Assembly: GCF_001038625.1 (NCBI RefSeq)
Contig: NZ_CP011803.1
Coordinates: 2,790,001-2,854,000, forward strand
DNA: 64,000 nt
Origin: Clostridium carboxidivorans P7
Lineage (GTDB): Bacteria; Bacillota; Clostridia; Clostridiales; Clostridiaceae
Direction of reading: 5' to 3'
The notes beneath the pieces were generated by a model. The model was not told the DNA's origin. It saw nothing but the letters and a program-made list of their open reading frames with translations, and made no database searches. Shown piece after piece: positions 1 to 9,666 of this stretch. Numbering within the stretch: the stretch's first letter is position 1; every line of letters begins with the position of its first letter. The position numbers and the translations under genes are program-made.

Positions 1-533
1 TTATGAGCATCATTACTTCGTGAATAATAAAGCACCTGTTCTACAAATCCCTCAATTCTATCCATCTGAAAGTCTATTTTATTAGTCACTTCATTTTTAT
101 TATTTTCAATTATCAACTTTGTAGAAGCTATTGGTGTTTTAATTTCATGTACCCAGGTCTCTATGTATTCTCTATAATCTTCTTGTGTATCTTTATAATA
201 TTTTACATTCTCATGCATATCTCTGCTTATTTCTTTAAGTATACAATTAAGTTTTTCACCTTGCAAAAAATTTGCTTCTTTTATCATCTCTGGAAGTAAA
301 TATTTCTTGTCCAATTTTTCTAATATGCTATCAATCTCATCATAATAATTTTTATATTTTATAAATTCTAAAGCCATATATGAAACTAATGAAAAAAAAC
401 ATATACAAAAGACAAATACAATTATAATGAATTTAACATTAATAGCCAGCATTATAGCTGCAAGTATAATAAACATCAGTATATTACATGATATTATAAC
501 AATTTTATCTTTAATAAATTCACCTATACTCAT
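1..533 (-). CDS. Sensor histidine kinase, BceS-like (3' part outside window)
   Basis: The start codon at 533 overlaps the response-regulator stop by four bases (ATGA), so the two are translationally coupled. About 177 codons are visible; the catalytic ATPase domain lies beyond the window edge. Two hydrophobic helices (about residues 10-30 and 33-54) are separated by almost no extracellular loop, which is the layout of intramembrane-sensing kinases of the BceS type. The phosphoacceptor H-box reads VHEIKTP with the histidine near residue 129. With the ATPase, permease and regulator upstream it should form a peptide-antibiotic sensing module, in which such kinases are activated by flux through the ABC permease rather than by direct ligand binding (family knowledge). 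Confidence 0.9.
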   Translation of the reverse strand, partial: MSIGEFIKDKIVIISCNILMFIILAAIMLAINVKFIIIVFVFCICFFSLVSYMALEFIKYKNYYDEIDSILEKLDKKYLLPEMIKEANFLQGEKLNCILKEISRDMHENVKYYKDTQEDYREYIETWVHEIKTPIASTKLIIENNKNEVTNKIDFQMDRIEGFVEQVLYYSRSNDAH

Positions 534-1201
534 GGCATTATATACCCTAACCCTCTTCTTGTTTCTATTGGATTTTCTATTCCTATTTCCTCAAGTTTTT
601 TTCTTAATCTATTAATATTAACAGTTAAGGTGCTGTCATCTACAAAATAGTCTGCTTTCCACAAGTATTCCATAAGTGAATCTCTTTTTACTATATTTCC
701 TTTATTATTAATTAAATATGAGAGTATTTTAACTTCATTTTTGGTTAGCTCTAGAGACTTGTCTTTATAATTAACCGCTGCATTTGAAAGATTTAAATTG
801 AAATCTTTATAACTTAATACATTATTATTTTTTAAATTACCATAGGTCCTTTTTAATAAATTTGTTATTCTTGCTAGTAATATGTCTGTATTATAAGGCT
901 TGGTTATAAAATCATCTGCCCCTAAATTCATACTCATTAACTCATCTACTTCGCTGTCTCTGCTTGTAACTATTATAATTGGAATATCTGAAGTTTTACG
1001 TAGTTCCCTGCATATATAATAGCCATCATACAAAGGAAGGTTAATATCCAATAATATAAGACTTGCATTCTCATTTTCAACATATTGTATTATATCATTA
1101 AAATCTACTGGTGTTTTTACCTCATACCCATATTTCATTAAAAAGTTTTGCAATTCTTCTCTTATAACCTCATCATCTTCAATAATAATAATTTTCTTCA
1201 T
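530..1201 (-). CDS. OmpR-family response regulator, BceR-like
   Basis: 223 residues with a receiver domain and a C-terminal winged helix. The acidic pocket (E8, D9, D10), phosphoacceptor D52, T79 and K101 (KPY) are all present. The C-terminal part (from about residue 125) has the OmpR/PhoB wing ending in RRGLGYIMP. It is preceded by an AGGGGGA ribosome binding site and follows the permease gene by 78 bp. The family usually activates the upstream ABC transporter genes when a cell-wall-active peptide is present; here that would be the adjacent ATPase and permease (inference from gene order). Confidence 0.93.
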   Translation of the reverse strand: MKKIIIIEDDEVIREELQNFLMKYGYEVKTPVDFNDIIQYVENENASLILLDINLPLYDGYYICRELRKTSDIPIIIVTSRDSEVDELMSMNLGADDFITKPYNTDILLARITNLLKRTYGNLKNNNVLSYKDFNLNLSNAAVNYKDKSLELTKNEVKILSYLINNKGNIVKRDSLMEYLWKADYFVDDSTLTVNINRLRKKLEEIGIENPIETRRGLGYIMP

Positions 1202-1279
1202 TCTATTCCCCCTGTGATAAATATAAGGCCATTAAACTTTGAAAAACAAAATTTAATAACCTTATTAACTATTATAAAA

Positions 1280-3265
1280 CTAAATATTATTTTTTACTAT
1301 ATTTTTATATCCTGTATATGTTGTACAGAAATATCCTGCATAAACTACAATAAATAATAAAGCTGTTATTAGCGCTGAAAATCTAATATCTGTTTGGTTA
1401 AACTTACTTAACTCATCATTAACTACTGTAATACCAATAATTGAATGTATTAATGCAATCATCACTGGAAGGCTGAAATATATCAAGGTTTGGATAAATA
1501 TTGTCTTATCTATCATTTTTTTGTTTGCACCAATTCTCTTTAAAGCTTTATATCTTTCTATACTATCACTGGCTTCTGACAATTGTTGAAGAGCAAGCAC
1601 TGCCATGCTGGTTATTAAGAATATTATTCCTAAATATATTCCAATAAATAATACTGCTGTTGTTCCACTCTTGCTTCTAGAATAAATATCATCCTTTGAA
1701 TAAGCATCCATATTTGAAATACTTAAGTCTTTATACTTATGCTTTAATAAATTCTCATGTATTTCACTATATTTTTTATTATTTTGTTTCCTATTTTTAT
1801 CTGAATACATCACATTAAGTATAGACCTATAAATTTTATTGGGCTTAGGTAAAAATTCATCATCTATAACTATTGTTAAGTAAGTATCCTGCATAGTATA
1901 ATCTGCAAGATTTTCATCTATTATTTCATCATTTTTTACTGAATACTCTTTTCCTTTGATATTGACTTTCTTACTACTTTTAAATTTTTCATCAATTAAC
2001 TTAACCATGTCTTTATAGTTGGACATAATCAAAACTTCATCCTTATTTAAACTTACTTCTTTTTTATTCCTTAACTTTAACATTTTATTATAATCAGATA
2101 TTTTAATAAAGAATACTTTGCTATCTTTGTTATCTTCATTGGTAGTGGATAATAAATCACCTACTTTTACATCTGAACGATATTCATTGTAAGTTGCATA
2201 TTTTTCATTTTCATTTATTTTAAAGTCAATCTTTTTTAATACATCTTCTAAATTTTCACTATGATTATTTATTGTTATACTAGCATCAAAAGGTGCTTCT
2301 TTTTTAAGCCCTACTTCAAAATCTTTCTTAATACTTATTCCTGTAGATAACACAAGTATTGTCATAAATAGCATTAAGCATATTACTGACATTGATATAA
2401 AATTTGTATTAACTTTACTGTTTATCTGTTTTACTACAAATATATTTAATCCTTTTAAATATAAATTTTTGTTTTTATTTACTATATATAATATAAATCC
2501 AGATAAACTGAAGAAAAATAATACTGTACCTACTATCAAAAGGACTATTAATGGCTTAAACATAGTATTTCTTGTATCCAACCCTATCTTTAATAGAGAA
2601 CTATATGTGAATCCAAGTAATACTACACATAGAATAAAAGCTAATAAATATACAAATGAACTTTTAAATTTTATATTTTCATTTTTTCTGCCTGCTGTTA
2701 GCAAATCAATTATTTTATATTTAGAAATAACAAATATATTAAATATCATAACAATTAAAAACATTATTCCAAAATATAATGCAGTCTTAGTTACAGCACT
2801 TGTTGAAAGTGCAAATCTATATTCATTTATTGAAATCTCAAATAACTTCAATGTAAAAATAGATAAAACCTGAGATACTGCCATCCCTAATATAATACCC
2901 GCAATTAAGGATATAGCTCCAACTATAGAGGTCTCTGTTACTATAATTCTAGATACTTTTCTTTTTCCCATACCTAAAGTCATATATATTCCTAATTCTT
3001 TTTTACGTTTCTTTATTAAAAAATTATTTGCGTATAATATTAAGCTGCCTAATATCATCGATACAAATACTGACACACCAGACATAATTTCAATTAATCT
3101 TGATATGTACTGTGCATTTGAGGATTTCACATCGATAAGTGCCTTTTGTGAATCTATAGAATTAAAGCTGTAAAATATACAAACAGCTAATATTAGTGTT
3201 AAGAAATATATAGTATAGTCCTTATAACTCTTCTTAATATTATTTATAGCTATCTTAGAATACAT
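1280..3265 (-). CDS. ABC transporter permease, BceB-like (FtsX fold)
   Basis: About 661 residues from the ATG at 3265, which lies 11 bp after GGAGG; upstream in-frame starts (GTG, ATG) sit inside or directly against the ribosome binding site. The protein has an N-terminal membrane segment, two FtsX-type blocks and a large extracellular region of about 200 residues between helices 7 and 8 (roughly residues 325-540), the ten-helix pattern of BceB/BraE permeases. That loop binds the peptide-lipid complex in characterised members. The start overlaps the end of the ATPase gene by 11 bp. Expected role: sensing and removing cell-wall-active peptides such as bacitracin-like compounds; the actual substrate cannot be read from sequence. 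Confidence 0.9.
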   Translation of the reverse strand: MYSKIAINNIKKSYKDYTIYFLTLILAVCIFYSFNSIDSQKALIDVKSSNAQYISRLIEIMSGVSVFVSMILGSLILYANNFLIKKRKKELGIYMTLGMGKRKVSRIIVTETSIVGAISLIAGIILGMAVSQVLSIFTLKLFEISINEYRFALSTSAVTKTALYFGIMFLIVMIFNIFVISKYKIIDLLTAGRKNENIKFKSSFVYLLAFILCVVLLGFTYSSLLKIGLDTRNTMFKPLIVLLIVGTVLFFFSLSGFILYIVNKNKNLYLKGLNIFVVKQINSKVNTNFISMSVICLMLFMTILVLSTGISIKKDFEVGLKKEAPFDASITINNHSENLEDVLKKIDFKINENEKYATYNEYRSDVKVGDLLSTTNEDNKDSKVFFIKISDYNKMLKLRNKKEVSLNKDEVLIMSNYKDMVKLIDEKFKSSKKVNIKGKEYSVKNDEIIDENLADYTMQDTYLTIVIDDEFLPKPNKIYRSILNVMYSDKNRKQNNKKYSEIHENLLKHKYKDLSISNMDAYSKDDIYSRSKSGTTAVLFIGIYLGIIFLITSMAVLALQQLSEASDSIERYKALKRIGANKKMIDKTIFIQTLIYFSLPVMIALIHSIIGITVVNDELSKFNQTDIRFSALITALLFIVVYAGYFCTTYTGYKNIVKNNI

Positions 3266-4022
3266 TGTTGTCATCACCTCCAAGAAGAGTTACTACTTCT
3301 ATAATTTTATTAAAGAATTCTTTTCTAGTATCGCTGCCTCTTATAAGCTCATTAAAGAGTCTTCCATCTTTAATAAAAAGTATTCTATGAGCATAGCTGG
3401 CTGTAAAAGAATCATGAGTAACCATAAGTATTGTAGTTTTTAAATTCTTGTTTAAATCTTCAAATCTTTCCAGTAATAATCTAGCTGATTTTGAATCCAG
3501 CGCCCCTGTTGGTTCATCTGCCAATACTAAGGAGGGATTAGTTACTATTGCTCTTGCCGAAGCAACTCTTTGCTTTTGTCCTCCTGACATCTGATAAGGG
3601 TATTTATTTAATACTTGTCCTATTTCTAAATACTGTGCTACTGCTTTTATTTTTTCATCTATTTCTGAACTTTTCTCCCCTTTTATTGTTAATGCTAAAG
3701 CTATATTCTCATAAGCTGTAAGGGTATCCAGCAAATTAAAGTCTTGAAATATAAAACCTAACTCATTTTGTCTAAACTTATCCAATGCTTTTGATTTTAA
3801 TCTTGTAATATCGCTGTCATTTATTATTATATTTCCCGTGGTAACATTATCAATAGTTGATATACAGTTAAGTAATGTAGTTTTACCACTTCCTGAGGGT
3901 CCCATTATTCCAACGAACTCCCCTTTATCTACCTTAAAGCTGATATTATCTATAGCCTTTGTTACATTATCTTTGTTTCCATAATACTTTTCAATTTTTT
4001 CTACACTTAATATACTTTTCAT
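3255..4022 (-). CDS. ABC transporter ATPase, BceA-like
   Basis: 255 residues with a Walker A at residues 41-48 (GPSGSGKT), a Q-loop (QDFNLLD), signature MSGGQKQRV, Walker B LVLADEPTG and a switch histidine (MVTHD). It is the MacB/LolD-like type of ATPase that pairs with FtsX-fold permeases. It is the first gene of the ATPase-permease-regulator-kinase operon on the minus strand, with a GGGAG ribosome binding site 8 bp upstream. It should power the adjacent BceB-like permease. Confidence 0.93.
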   Translation of the reverse strand: MKSILSVEKIEKYYGNKDNVTKAIDNISFKVDKGEFVGIMGPSGSGKTTLLNCISTIDNVTTGNIIINDSDITRLKSKALDKFRQNELGFIFQDFNLLDTLTAYENIALALTIKGEKSSEIDEKIKAVAQYLEIGQVLNKYPYQMSGGQKQRVASARAIVTNPSLVLADEPTGALDSKSARLLLERFEDLNKNLKTTILMVTHDSFTASYAHRILFIKDGRLFNELIRGSDTRKEFFNKIIEVVTLLGGDDNNVF

Positions 4023-4211
4023 TTATAAATCTCCCTTTTTTCTTTATCTGGTGGCTGTCTACTATAGCATTTATTGATATTAATCAGTACTGTTAACTTT
4101 ATTTCATGTAACCTATTTTATATGATTCTATATATATCAGCAATTGAAGTATATTTCATTAACATTACATTTTTGTTATATTAATATCAAATGATTATTT
4201 AAATATGAAAA
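4023..4211. other. Intergenic: promoter region of the bce-like operon
   Basis: The stretch upstream of the ATPase gene is AT-rich and carries a possible minus-strand -10 (TATAGT, complement of 4061-4066) with no good -35, as expected for a promoter needing its response regulator. I see no other coding or repeated structure here. Confidence 0.35.
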
Positions 4212-4242
4212 AAATTCTCCAAAGAAACTCTTTGGAGAATTT
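4204..4242 (-). terminator. Rho-independent terminator of the RND operon
   Basis: A perfect 13-bp stem (AAATTCTCCAAAG at 4212-4224 with its complement at 4230-4242, five-base loop) is followed on the minus strand by a run of seven T. It lies about 90 bp past the stop of the RND pump gene. Confidence 0.88.
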
Positions 4243-4330
4243 ATAAAATATATTTACTAGCTTAACTTTCACATATACAAAATTAATATGAAGTGATGAT
4301 ATTGATAGCATAGTTATTTCTAATCTATTT

Positions 4331-7300
4331 TTAATCTTTAGATATTTGTAGAAGTTTTTTATTTGCTAATCTTTGCTCTAATTTAGTATTAATTAAAGAA
4401 TATACTACTGGAACAACAATAAATGTTAGAAAAGTAGCTGTCAAAAGTCCACACATCATGGCAACTGACATAGGTCCAAATAATGCACTTCCTGAAAAAG
4501 CTAGTGGTATAAGTGCTGTAATAGTTGCTGTAGAGCTCAATATTATAGGCCTAAATCTTTGACTTACAGCATGCATACAAGCATCATCTACAGAAAATCC
4601 ATTTTCTCTAGCATCATTTATATATTCAATAAGAAGTATAGCATTTCTTATAACTACTCCAATTAAGCTTATTACTCCCATAAAAGCTGTAAGTGACAAA
4701 TTCATTCCAAAAGCATGAAGTCCTATAGCCACTCCTATAAGTGACAGTGGCAGAGAACACATTATTACAAGAGGCTGCATAAATGATTTGAATTGAACAA
4801 ACAAAAGTACATAGATTATTACCAAAATAAGTACTCCAGCAACGCCAAGGCTTGTAAAGTATTTACTTATTTGAGCTTTCTCTCCATCATATATAACTTT
4901 TATTGGATCTAAATTCATTCCATCTATTTTTTGCTTCAATGCATTTTCTATATTAACAGAATTATATCCACTTTTAACATCACTATAAATGGTTATAGTT
5001 CTATCTTCCTTATAATGTGTTATCTTATCTATCTCTGAGTTAAGTTTAATAGAGGCTACTTCATATAAAGGTATTTTTTTATTTGTAATGCTTGATTCGA
5101 TATATAAATTTTTCAAGTCTTCTATAGACGAAATATTTGTTTTAACCATAATATCATATTCACTACCATTTTTTCTATAAGTAGATGCTTTATACCCTTT
5201 AAGTGCAATATTAATTTGCTGTAGAATGTCCGACTTCAATAATCCAAGTTGTGATGCTCTATTTTCATCTATATTTACTTCAAATTCATAAGTCTTTTTG
5301 GCAGCATCATCTCTTACATTCATAGTTCCAGGCATATTTTTTAGCTGCTGCTCAATTTTTTCAGAAGCCTTTTGAATCTGATCTAAATCATCTCCAGTAA
5401 GTCTTAAACGTATTGGAGCACCTATAGGCGTTGCTTCTTCAAGTTGATTTACTGTAGCTGTGCCTCCCGAAATGTTACTATCTATTTGATTTTGCATATA
5501 TTCTACTAATTCCTGTCTTGTTTTAAACCTTTTTGTTTTATTTAAATCTAATTTTACCATTATTTGAGCTGTATTGTCAGCAGGTGCAACTGTAGGTAAT
5601 GTTACATAAAACTTTGGCATACCACCACCTATAGCTGACGTATAACTTGTAACTTCTTTTTGCTGTTTCAATATGCCTTCTATTTGATTTACTAATTTAC
5701 TAGTATTTTTTATATCTGCAACTTTTTCATTTGAAATATCTATATATATTACATCTTTATCCACATAAGGGAAAAGCTGCATTCCAAGAGTTTTCATTAA
5801 AATCAATGCTGCTGCAAAGACAGCTAAAGCTGCTGAAACAACAGTTTTTTTATGCTTAAGTCCATATTTTAAAAGATTTTCAAACATCATACGAACTGGA
5901 TTTGTTCCTTTGCTTTCTTTACTCTTTTTAAAGAATAAAGAAGACATGGCTGGAGTTACAAACAATGCACATAAATATGAGCAGATTACACATATTATCA
6001 CAACCTGAGGTAGGCTTTTTAAAAACTTACCTACAACTCCCGATATGGAGAGTAGAGGCAAAAAGGCTCCTACAATAATTAAGGTAGATGTAAATACCGG
6101 AACAAACAATTTCTTTATGCCGCCAAAGGCTGCTTCATTTCTTTTTAATCCCTCATCTATTCCAACTTGTACAACATCACCTATTACTATGGCATCATCA
6201 ACAAGTATACCAAGAGCTATGATGAGTGCTGTAGTTGACATCTGTTCAACCTTGATTCCAAATGCGTACATGATAATAAAATTCATGCATATTGATATAG
6301 GTATAACTGTAGAAATTACCATTGCATTTCTAAACCCCATACCTATAAGTACTGTTATAATTACAAGTATTATCCCATCTCTAAGATTTTTCATAAAAAA
6401 TGAAACGGAATCATTTACGTCTTTAGGTTGAAAGGTAACTTCATCTATTTTAAGATCACTTGGCATTCCTTTTTTTATTTTATCTAATTTTTTCTGTATA
6501 GCATTTCCTATTGGAATTACATTTTTATTTTTTTGAAAATAAGCTGCCAATAATACTGCATTTTGACCATTATCAGTAAATTTATATGTAGAATCATTAT
6601 CATAGTCCATATATACTTTTGCTATGTCCTTAATCTTTATGGTTTCACCAGTACTACTGGAAACTCCTATGACAGTATTTTCTATATCATGTAATGAACT
6701 AAACATACCTGGTATATTTACTTTTATTTTACCTGTAGCTAAATTTAAAGATCCTGATGGTATGTCTATATTTTGTGCACTTAACACAGTACATATATCT
6801 TTTACAGATACTTTATACTTGTTTATTTTGTTCCAATCTACTTGTACATTTACTTGTCTATCCTGTTTGCCTTTTACATCTATTCTTGAAATTCCATCAG
6901 TATTACGAATCTCTTTCTTTATATCATCAGCGTAATCTCCTAATTGTTGATAAGAGTAATTATTACCTGATATACTTATTATTGTACCAGCTGTTTCTGT
7001 AAGATTAGTATTAATTTCACTATCATTACATCCACTAGGAAGTTCAGATTTTAAATCTTTTATTTTATCTCTTAAATCCCTCCAGGCCTTATCTTCATCA
7101 GCGTCATTGTTCAAATTAATGATAACTATTGATGCATTACTTTCTGAATAAGATTGTACATAGTCACACCCATCAATTTCTTCAGCTTTTTGTTCCACTT
7201 TTTTAGTAACTAACTTTTCTATATCGCTAGGTGAAGCACCTGGATAAACTGTAGTAATCATAGCTGCTGGAGAGCCAACATCTGGAGTTTCCTGTTTTGA

Positions 7301-7396
7301 AATGCCACTATAACAGTAAAATCCACTGACTATAATTATAGCTACTAAAAATAATACAATTTTTTTATTCTTTATAGCTGCTTTAATTAATCCCAT
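4331..7396 (-). CDS. RND-family multidrug efflux pump (AcrB/SwrC-like)
   Basis: 1021 residues, the usual length of a resistance-nodulation-division exporter. The order is TM1 (about 12-30), a large periplasmic-type loop, a block of six helices (about 335-500), a second loop, and the last six helices (about 850-1005). Conserved RND signs include GASPSDIE near the N-terminus, the paired aspartates in LGILVDDAIVIGD within TM4, and the C-terminal stretch of helices with ALIPLAF. In Firmicutes the known relative is SwrC/YerP, which exports surfactins and drugs without an outer-membrane partner. It starts 15 bp after the adaptor gene and should be co-regulated with it by the TetR protein upstream. 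Confidence 0.94.
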   Translation of the reverse strand: MGLIKAAIKNKKIVLFLVAIIIVSGFYCYSGISKQETPDVGSPAAMITTVYPGASPSDIEKLVTKKVEQKAEEIDGCDYVQSYSESNASIVIINLNNDADEDKAWRDLRDKIKDLKSELPSGCNDSEINTNLTETAGTIISISGNNYSYQQLGDYADDIKKEIRNTDGISRIDVKGKQDRQVNVQVDWNKINKYKVSVKDICTVLSAQNIDIPSGSLNLATGKIKVNIPGMFSSLHDIENTVIGVSSSTGETIKIKDIAKVYMDYDNDSTYKFTDNGQNAVLLAAYFQKNKNVIPIGNAIQKKLDKIKKGMPSDLKIDEVTFQPKDVNDSVSFFMKNLRDGIILVIITVLIGMGFRNAMVISTVIPISICMNFIIMYAFGIKVEQMSTTALIIALGILVDDAIVIGDVVQVGIDEGLKRNEAAFGGIKKLFVPVFTSTLIIVGAFLPLLSISGVVGKFLKSLPQVVIICVICSYLCALFVTPAMSSLFFKKSKESKGTNPVRMMFENLLKYGLKHKKTVVSAALAVFAAALILMKTLGMQLFPYVDKDVIYIDISNEKVADIKNTSKLVNQIEGILKQQKEVTSYTSAIGGGMPKFYVTLPTVAPADNTAQIMVKLDLNKTKRFKTRQELVEYMQNQIDSNISGGTATVNQLEEATPIGAPIRLRLTGDDLDQIQKASEKIEQQLKNMPGTMNVRDDAAKKTYEFEVNIDENRASQLGLLKSDILQQINIALKGYKASTYRKNGSEYDIMVKTNISSIEDLKNLYIESSITNKKIPLYEVASIKLNSEIDKITHYKEDRTITIYSDVKSGYNSVNIENALKQKIDGMNLDPIKVIYDGEKAQISKYFTSLGVAGVLILVIIYVLLFVQFKSFMQPLVIMCSLPLSLIGVAIGLHAFGMNLSLTAFMGVISLIGVVIRNAILLIEYINDARENGFSVDDACMHAVSQRFRPIILSSTATITALIPLAFSGSALFGPMSVAMMCGLLTATFLTFIVVPVVYSLINTKLEQRLANKKLLQISKD

Positions 7397-7411
7397 ATTA
7401 TATGTCTCCTT

Positions 7412-8683
7412 TTATTTAATTGTAACCTTGTACCCTGATTTTATATTTTTCATTCCTTCAATTATAAGTTTGTCTCCATCTTTCAAACCTTCTACTGAAA
7501 CTTTATCTTCTTTGTTATCACCTAAAGTTACATTTTTTTTAACAGCATGTCCATTTTCAACTACATAAACATAATCCTCTCCATCATTTAAAACTGAGTT
7601 AATCGGAATAGATATAGAATTTGTCTGTCCCATGTCTATATAAACTGTGGAAGTTTCACCTACATAATACTTACTGGTGTCTATAGGAGTAGTAATGTTG
7701 ATTTCAGCACTATATGTTCCAGATGTGCTGTCTGCTAATTGAACTATATTTATAATTTCTCCTTGTGCTTTATCATCGCCAATATTTACTTGTGCTTTTG
7801 TTCCAACTTTTACTTTCTTTACATCATCTTCTGATAGACCTACTGTAATAACTTGTTTTTCACTTCTAAATAATATTACAGGACTGCCAGCTTGCTGCAT
7901 TTCTCCTTCTTTACCTAATACATCAACAACATAGCCATCCATATCTGCAGTCATAGAAGCATCATTCAACATACTTTCTTTTGCCTCATAACCTGCTTTT
8001 GCCTGATTTAATTGGTCTAAAGTTGCTTGTTTATCTTCTGGTCTAGATCCATTTTGCAACTGTTGAAGACTCTGCTCAGCACTATTTAAGGCATTCTGGG
8101 AATTATCCAATTGTAACTTAACATCTTGTAATTGCTGCTTTGAAATGGCACCAGATTCACTTAGTTTCAGATTTTTGTTATACAAATCTTTATAATAATT
8201 ATTTGCATCCTGTGCATTTTTTACACCTATTTGAGCTTTGTTTATATCTTCCTGCTGAGCACCATTTACAGCCTTATCATATTGTGCAGAAGCCGCAGCT
8301 ACTTGAGCATTAGCAGCTTCTGCTGCAAAATTAAGATCACTTTTATCTAGATCTACTAGCTTGTCACCTTTTTTTACATGTTGACCTTTAGATACATATA
8401 TTTTTGAAATTTTGGCTGAACTTTTAAAAGAAAGCTTTCTAACTTCACTGCCTCCAGTTAACCCTTGATATTGTAACGACATAGGATAACTTCCGCTTTT
8501 AACCTGCATTATTTTTACTGGATATTTTTTAGTGTCATTTTCACTTGTTTTATTTTTAGATGAAAACACAGAATATACTATACACAAAACTATAGCTGCA
8601 ACAGTTAAGGATATAAACAAAATCTTTTTTCTCTTAGCTGCATTAGTTATTTTTTTCATCATATAAATAAATTTTTCTACCAC
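7412..8683 (-). CDS. RND/HlyD-type membrane-fusion adaptor protein
   Basis: I place the start at the GTG at 8683 because GAGGAGG lies 8 bp upstream of it; a longer reading from 8749 would put this site inside the gene and lap over the operator. The product has about 423 residues: an N-terminal anchor helix, a biotinyl-lipoyl-like half (VKKGDKLVDLDKSDL), a coiled-coil hairpin (about 120-225, rich in Q, A, N), the second lipoyl half, a beta-barrel and a C-terminal domain. It is the periplasmic-type adaptor that pairs with the RND pump encoded next. It is the first gene of the operon and lies behind a palindrome matching the TetR operator. Confidence 0.9.
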   Translation of the reverse strand: MVEKFIYMMKKITNAAKRKKILFISLTVAAIVLCIVYSVFSSKNKTSENDTKKYPVKIMQVKSGSYPMSLQYQGLTGGSEVRKLSFKSSAKISKIYVSKGQHVKKGDKLVDLDKSDLNFAAEAANAQVAAASAQYDKAVNGAQQEDINKAQIGVKNAQDANNYYKDLYNKNLKLSESGAISKQQLQDVKLQLDNSQNALNSAEQSLQQLQNGSRPEDKQATLDQLNQAKAGYEAKESMLNDASMTADMDGYVVDVLGKEGEMQQAGSPVILFRSEKQVITVGLSEDDVKKVKVGTKAQVNIGDDKAQGEIINIVQLADSTSGTYSAEINITTPIDTSKYYVGETSTVYIDMGQTNSISIPINSVLNDGEDYVYVVENGHAVKKNVTLGDNKEDKVSVEGLKDGDKLIIEGMKNIKSGYKVTIK

Positions 8684-8732
8684 TCTATATGCCTCCTCAA
8701 TTTTAAAATATCTATATATTTCTACTTGTATT

Positions 8733-8754
8733 AATAAATAAATATTCATTCATT
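8733..8754. promoter_or_regulatory. Putative TetR operator of the RND operon
   Basis: An imperfect 22-bp palindrome, AATAAATAAAT followed by ATTCATTCATT. It matches the larger perfect palindrome upstream of the tetR gene (same AATAAATAAAT half), and lies between the tetR stop and the adaptor start, where a repressor would block the operon promoter. Confidence 0.7.
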
Positions 8755-8769
8755 AATGTTTAAAAAAAA

Positions 8770-9354
8770 TTATTTCATTGCATTTATACATATTTGGGCT
8801 GTTTTCTTAATTTCCTCTTCTGTAAATATTTTATTTTTATCCAGCTCTAATGAAAATGATAAATATCTAAATGGAATTGTAAAAGAAACAACTAATACTT
8901 CCAGTGGAGTTATATTAGGATTAATTTCTCCTGTTTTCTTACCTAATTTAATACACCTTTCTGCTAATTCAAAAACTTCTCTAAAATTATCAGACCTTCC
9001 TCCTGCTGGTATTTTTAAATCCATAACAACTGTAGATGTAAATTTTGCTATCATAGGATCTTGATTTGCTTTCAAAAATAATTTTTTTATTATTTTGTAT
9101 CCAACTTCGTACAATGTGTTAGAAGACTCTATATCTGATATGAGATTTTTGCTTATTTTTTCCATTTCTAAATCTACTAATTCCTGTACTAATTCTTCCT
9201 TACTTTTATAGTATCTATATAGATACCCTGGTGAAACACCTGCTTTTTTACAGATTAAAGCAGTAGATACTCCTGCATATCCATAATCTATTACACATTC
9301 CATAACTGCTCTCTTAATACTATCCATTTTTTCAGGATCTGCAATTCTTGCCAT
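8770..9354 (-). CDS. TetR/AcrR-family transcriptional regulator
   Basis: 194 residues from the ATG at 9354, chosen because GAGGGTG lies 6 bp upstream; the TTG at 9369 would overlap it. The N-terminal helix-turn-helix is typical (GYAGVSTALICKKAGVSPGYLYRYYKSKEELV), followed by an all-helical ligand domain. It lies directly upstream of the RND efflux genes in the same direction, and palindromes of the same sequence sit before its own start and before the adaptor gene, so it most likely represses both itself and the pump. The inducer is unknown. Confidence 0.92.
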   Translation of the reverse strand: MARIADPEKMDSIKRAVMECVIDYGYAGVSTALICKKAGVSPGYLYRYYKSKEELVQELVDLEMEKISKNLISDIESSNTLYEVGYKIIKKLFLKANQDPMIAKFTSTVVMDLKIPAGGRSDNFREVFELAERCIKLGKKTGEINPNITPLEVLVVSFTIPFRYLSFSLELDKNKIFTEEEIKKTAQICINAMK

Positions 9355-9377
9355 ACAAATCACCCTCAATTTTAATT

Positions 9378-9403
9378 AATAAATAAATGTTCATTTATTT
9401 ATT
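9378..9403. promoter_or_regulatory. Putative TetR autoregulatory operator
   Basis: A perfect 26-bp palindrome, AATAAATAAATG, two bases TT, then CATTTATTTATT, located 24 bp upstream of the tetR start. It shares its half-site with the palindrome at 8733-8754. Confidence 0.8.
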
Positions 9404-9477
9404 ATATTATATATTTATATTCTTTGATCGTCAATATGTAATTTTTATTTGTATTTTGTTACATTTAAATTGTTAAC

Positions 9478-9645
9478 TCAACTTTTATACATACAAACTT
9501 TTAACTTAATATAATAAACAAACTGAGGAAGTCTAGTTATTAAATAAATCATCAATGAAAAAACACAATCTGAGTGTGCAGGAACTCCATACTTACCAAC
9601 ATATGTTTCACCAGGGTTCTCACTAGCTACAATTACTTCTATTCC
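9478..9645 (-). pseudogene. Unidentified coding remnant
   Basis: An open frame of 55 codons without a start codon at its beginning reads GIEVIVASENPGETYVGKYG then VPAHSD and so on, which looks like real protein (charged, glycine- and proline-containing) and unlike random AT-rich DNA. It begins right after the Mpv17-like gene and becomes low-complexity hydrophobic towards its end. I do not recognise the family. It could be the tail of a lost gene. No other feature is seen in the rest of this intergenic region. Confidence 0.35.
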
Positions 9646-9666
9646 TTAAAACTAATTTCAACTTAT

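Noticed and set aside
6045-6431. 128-codon plus frame opposite the RND pump
   Set aside because: Antisense shadow of the strongly supported pump gene.
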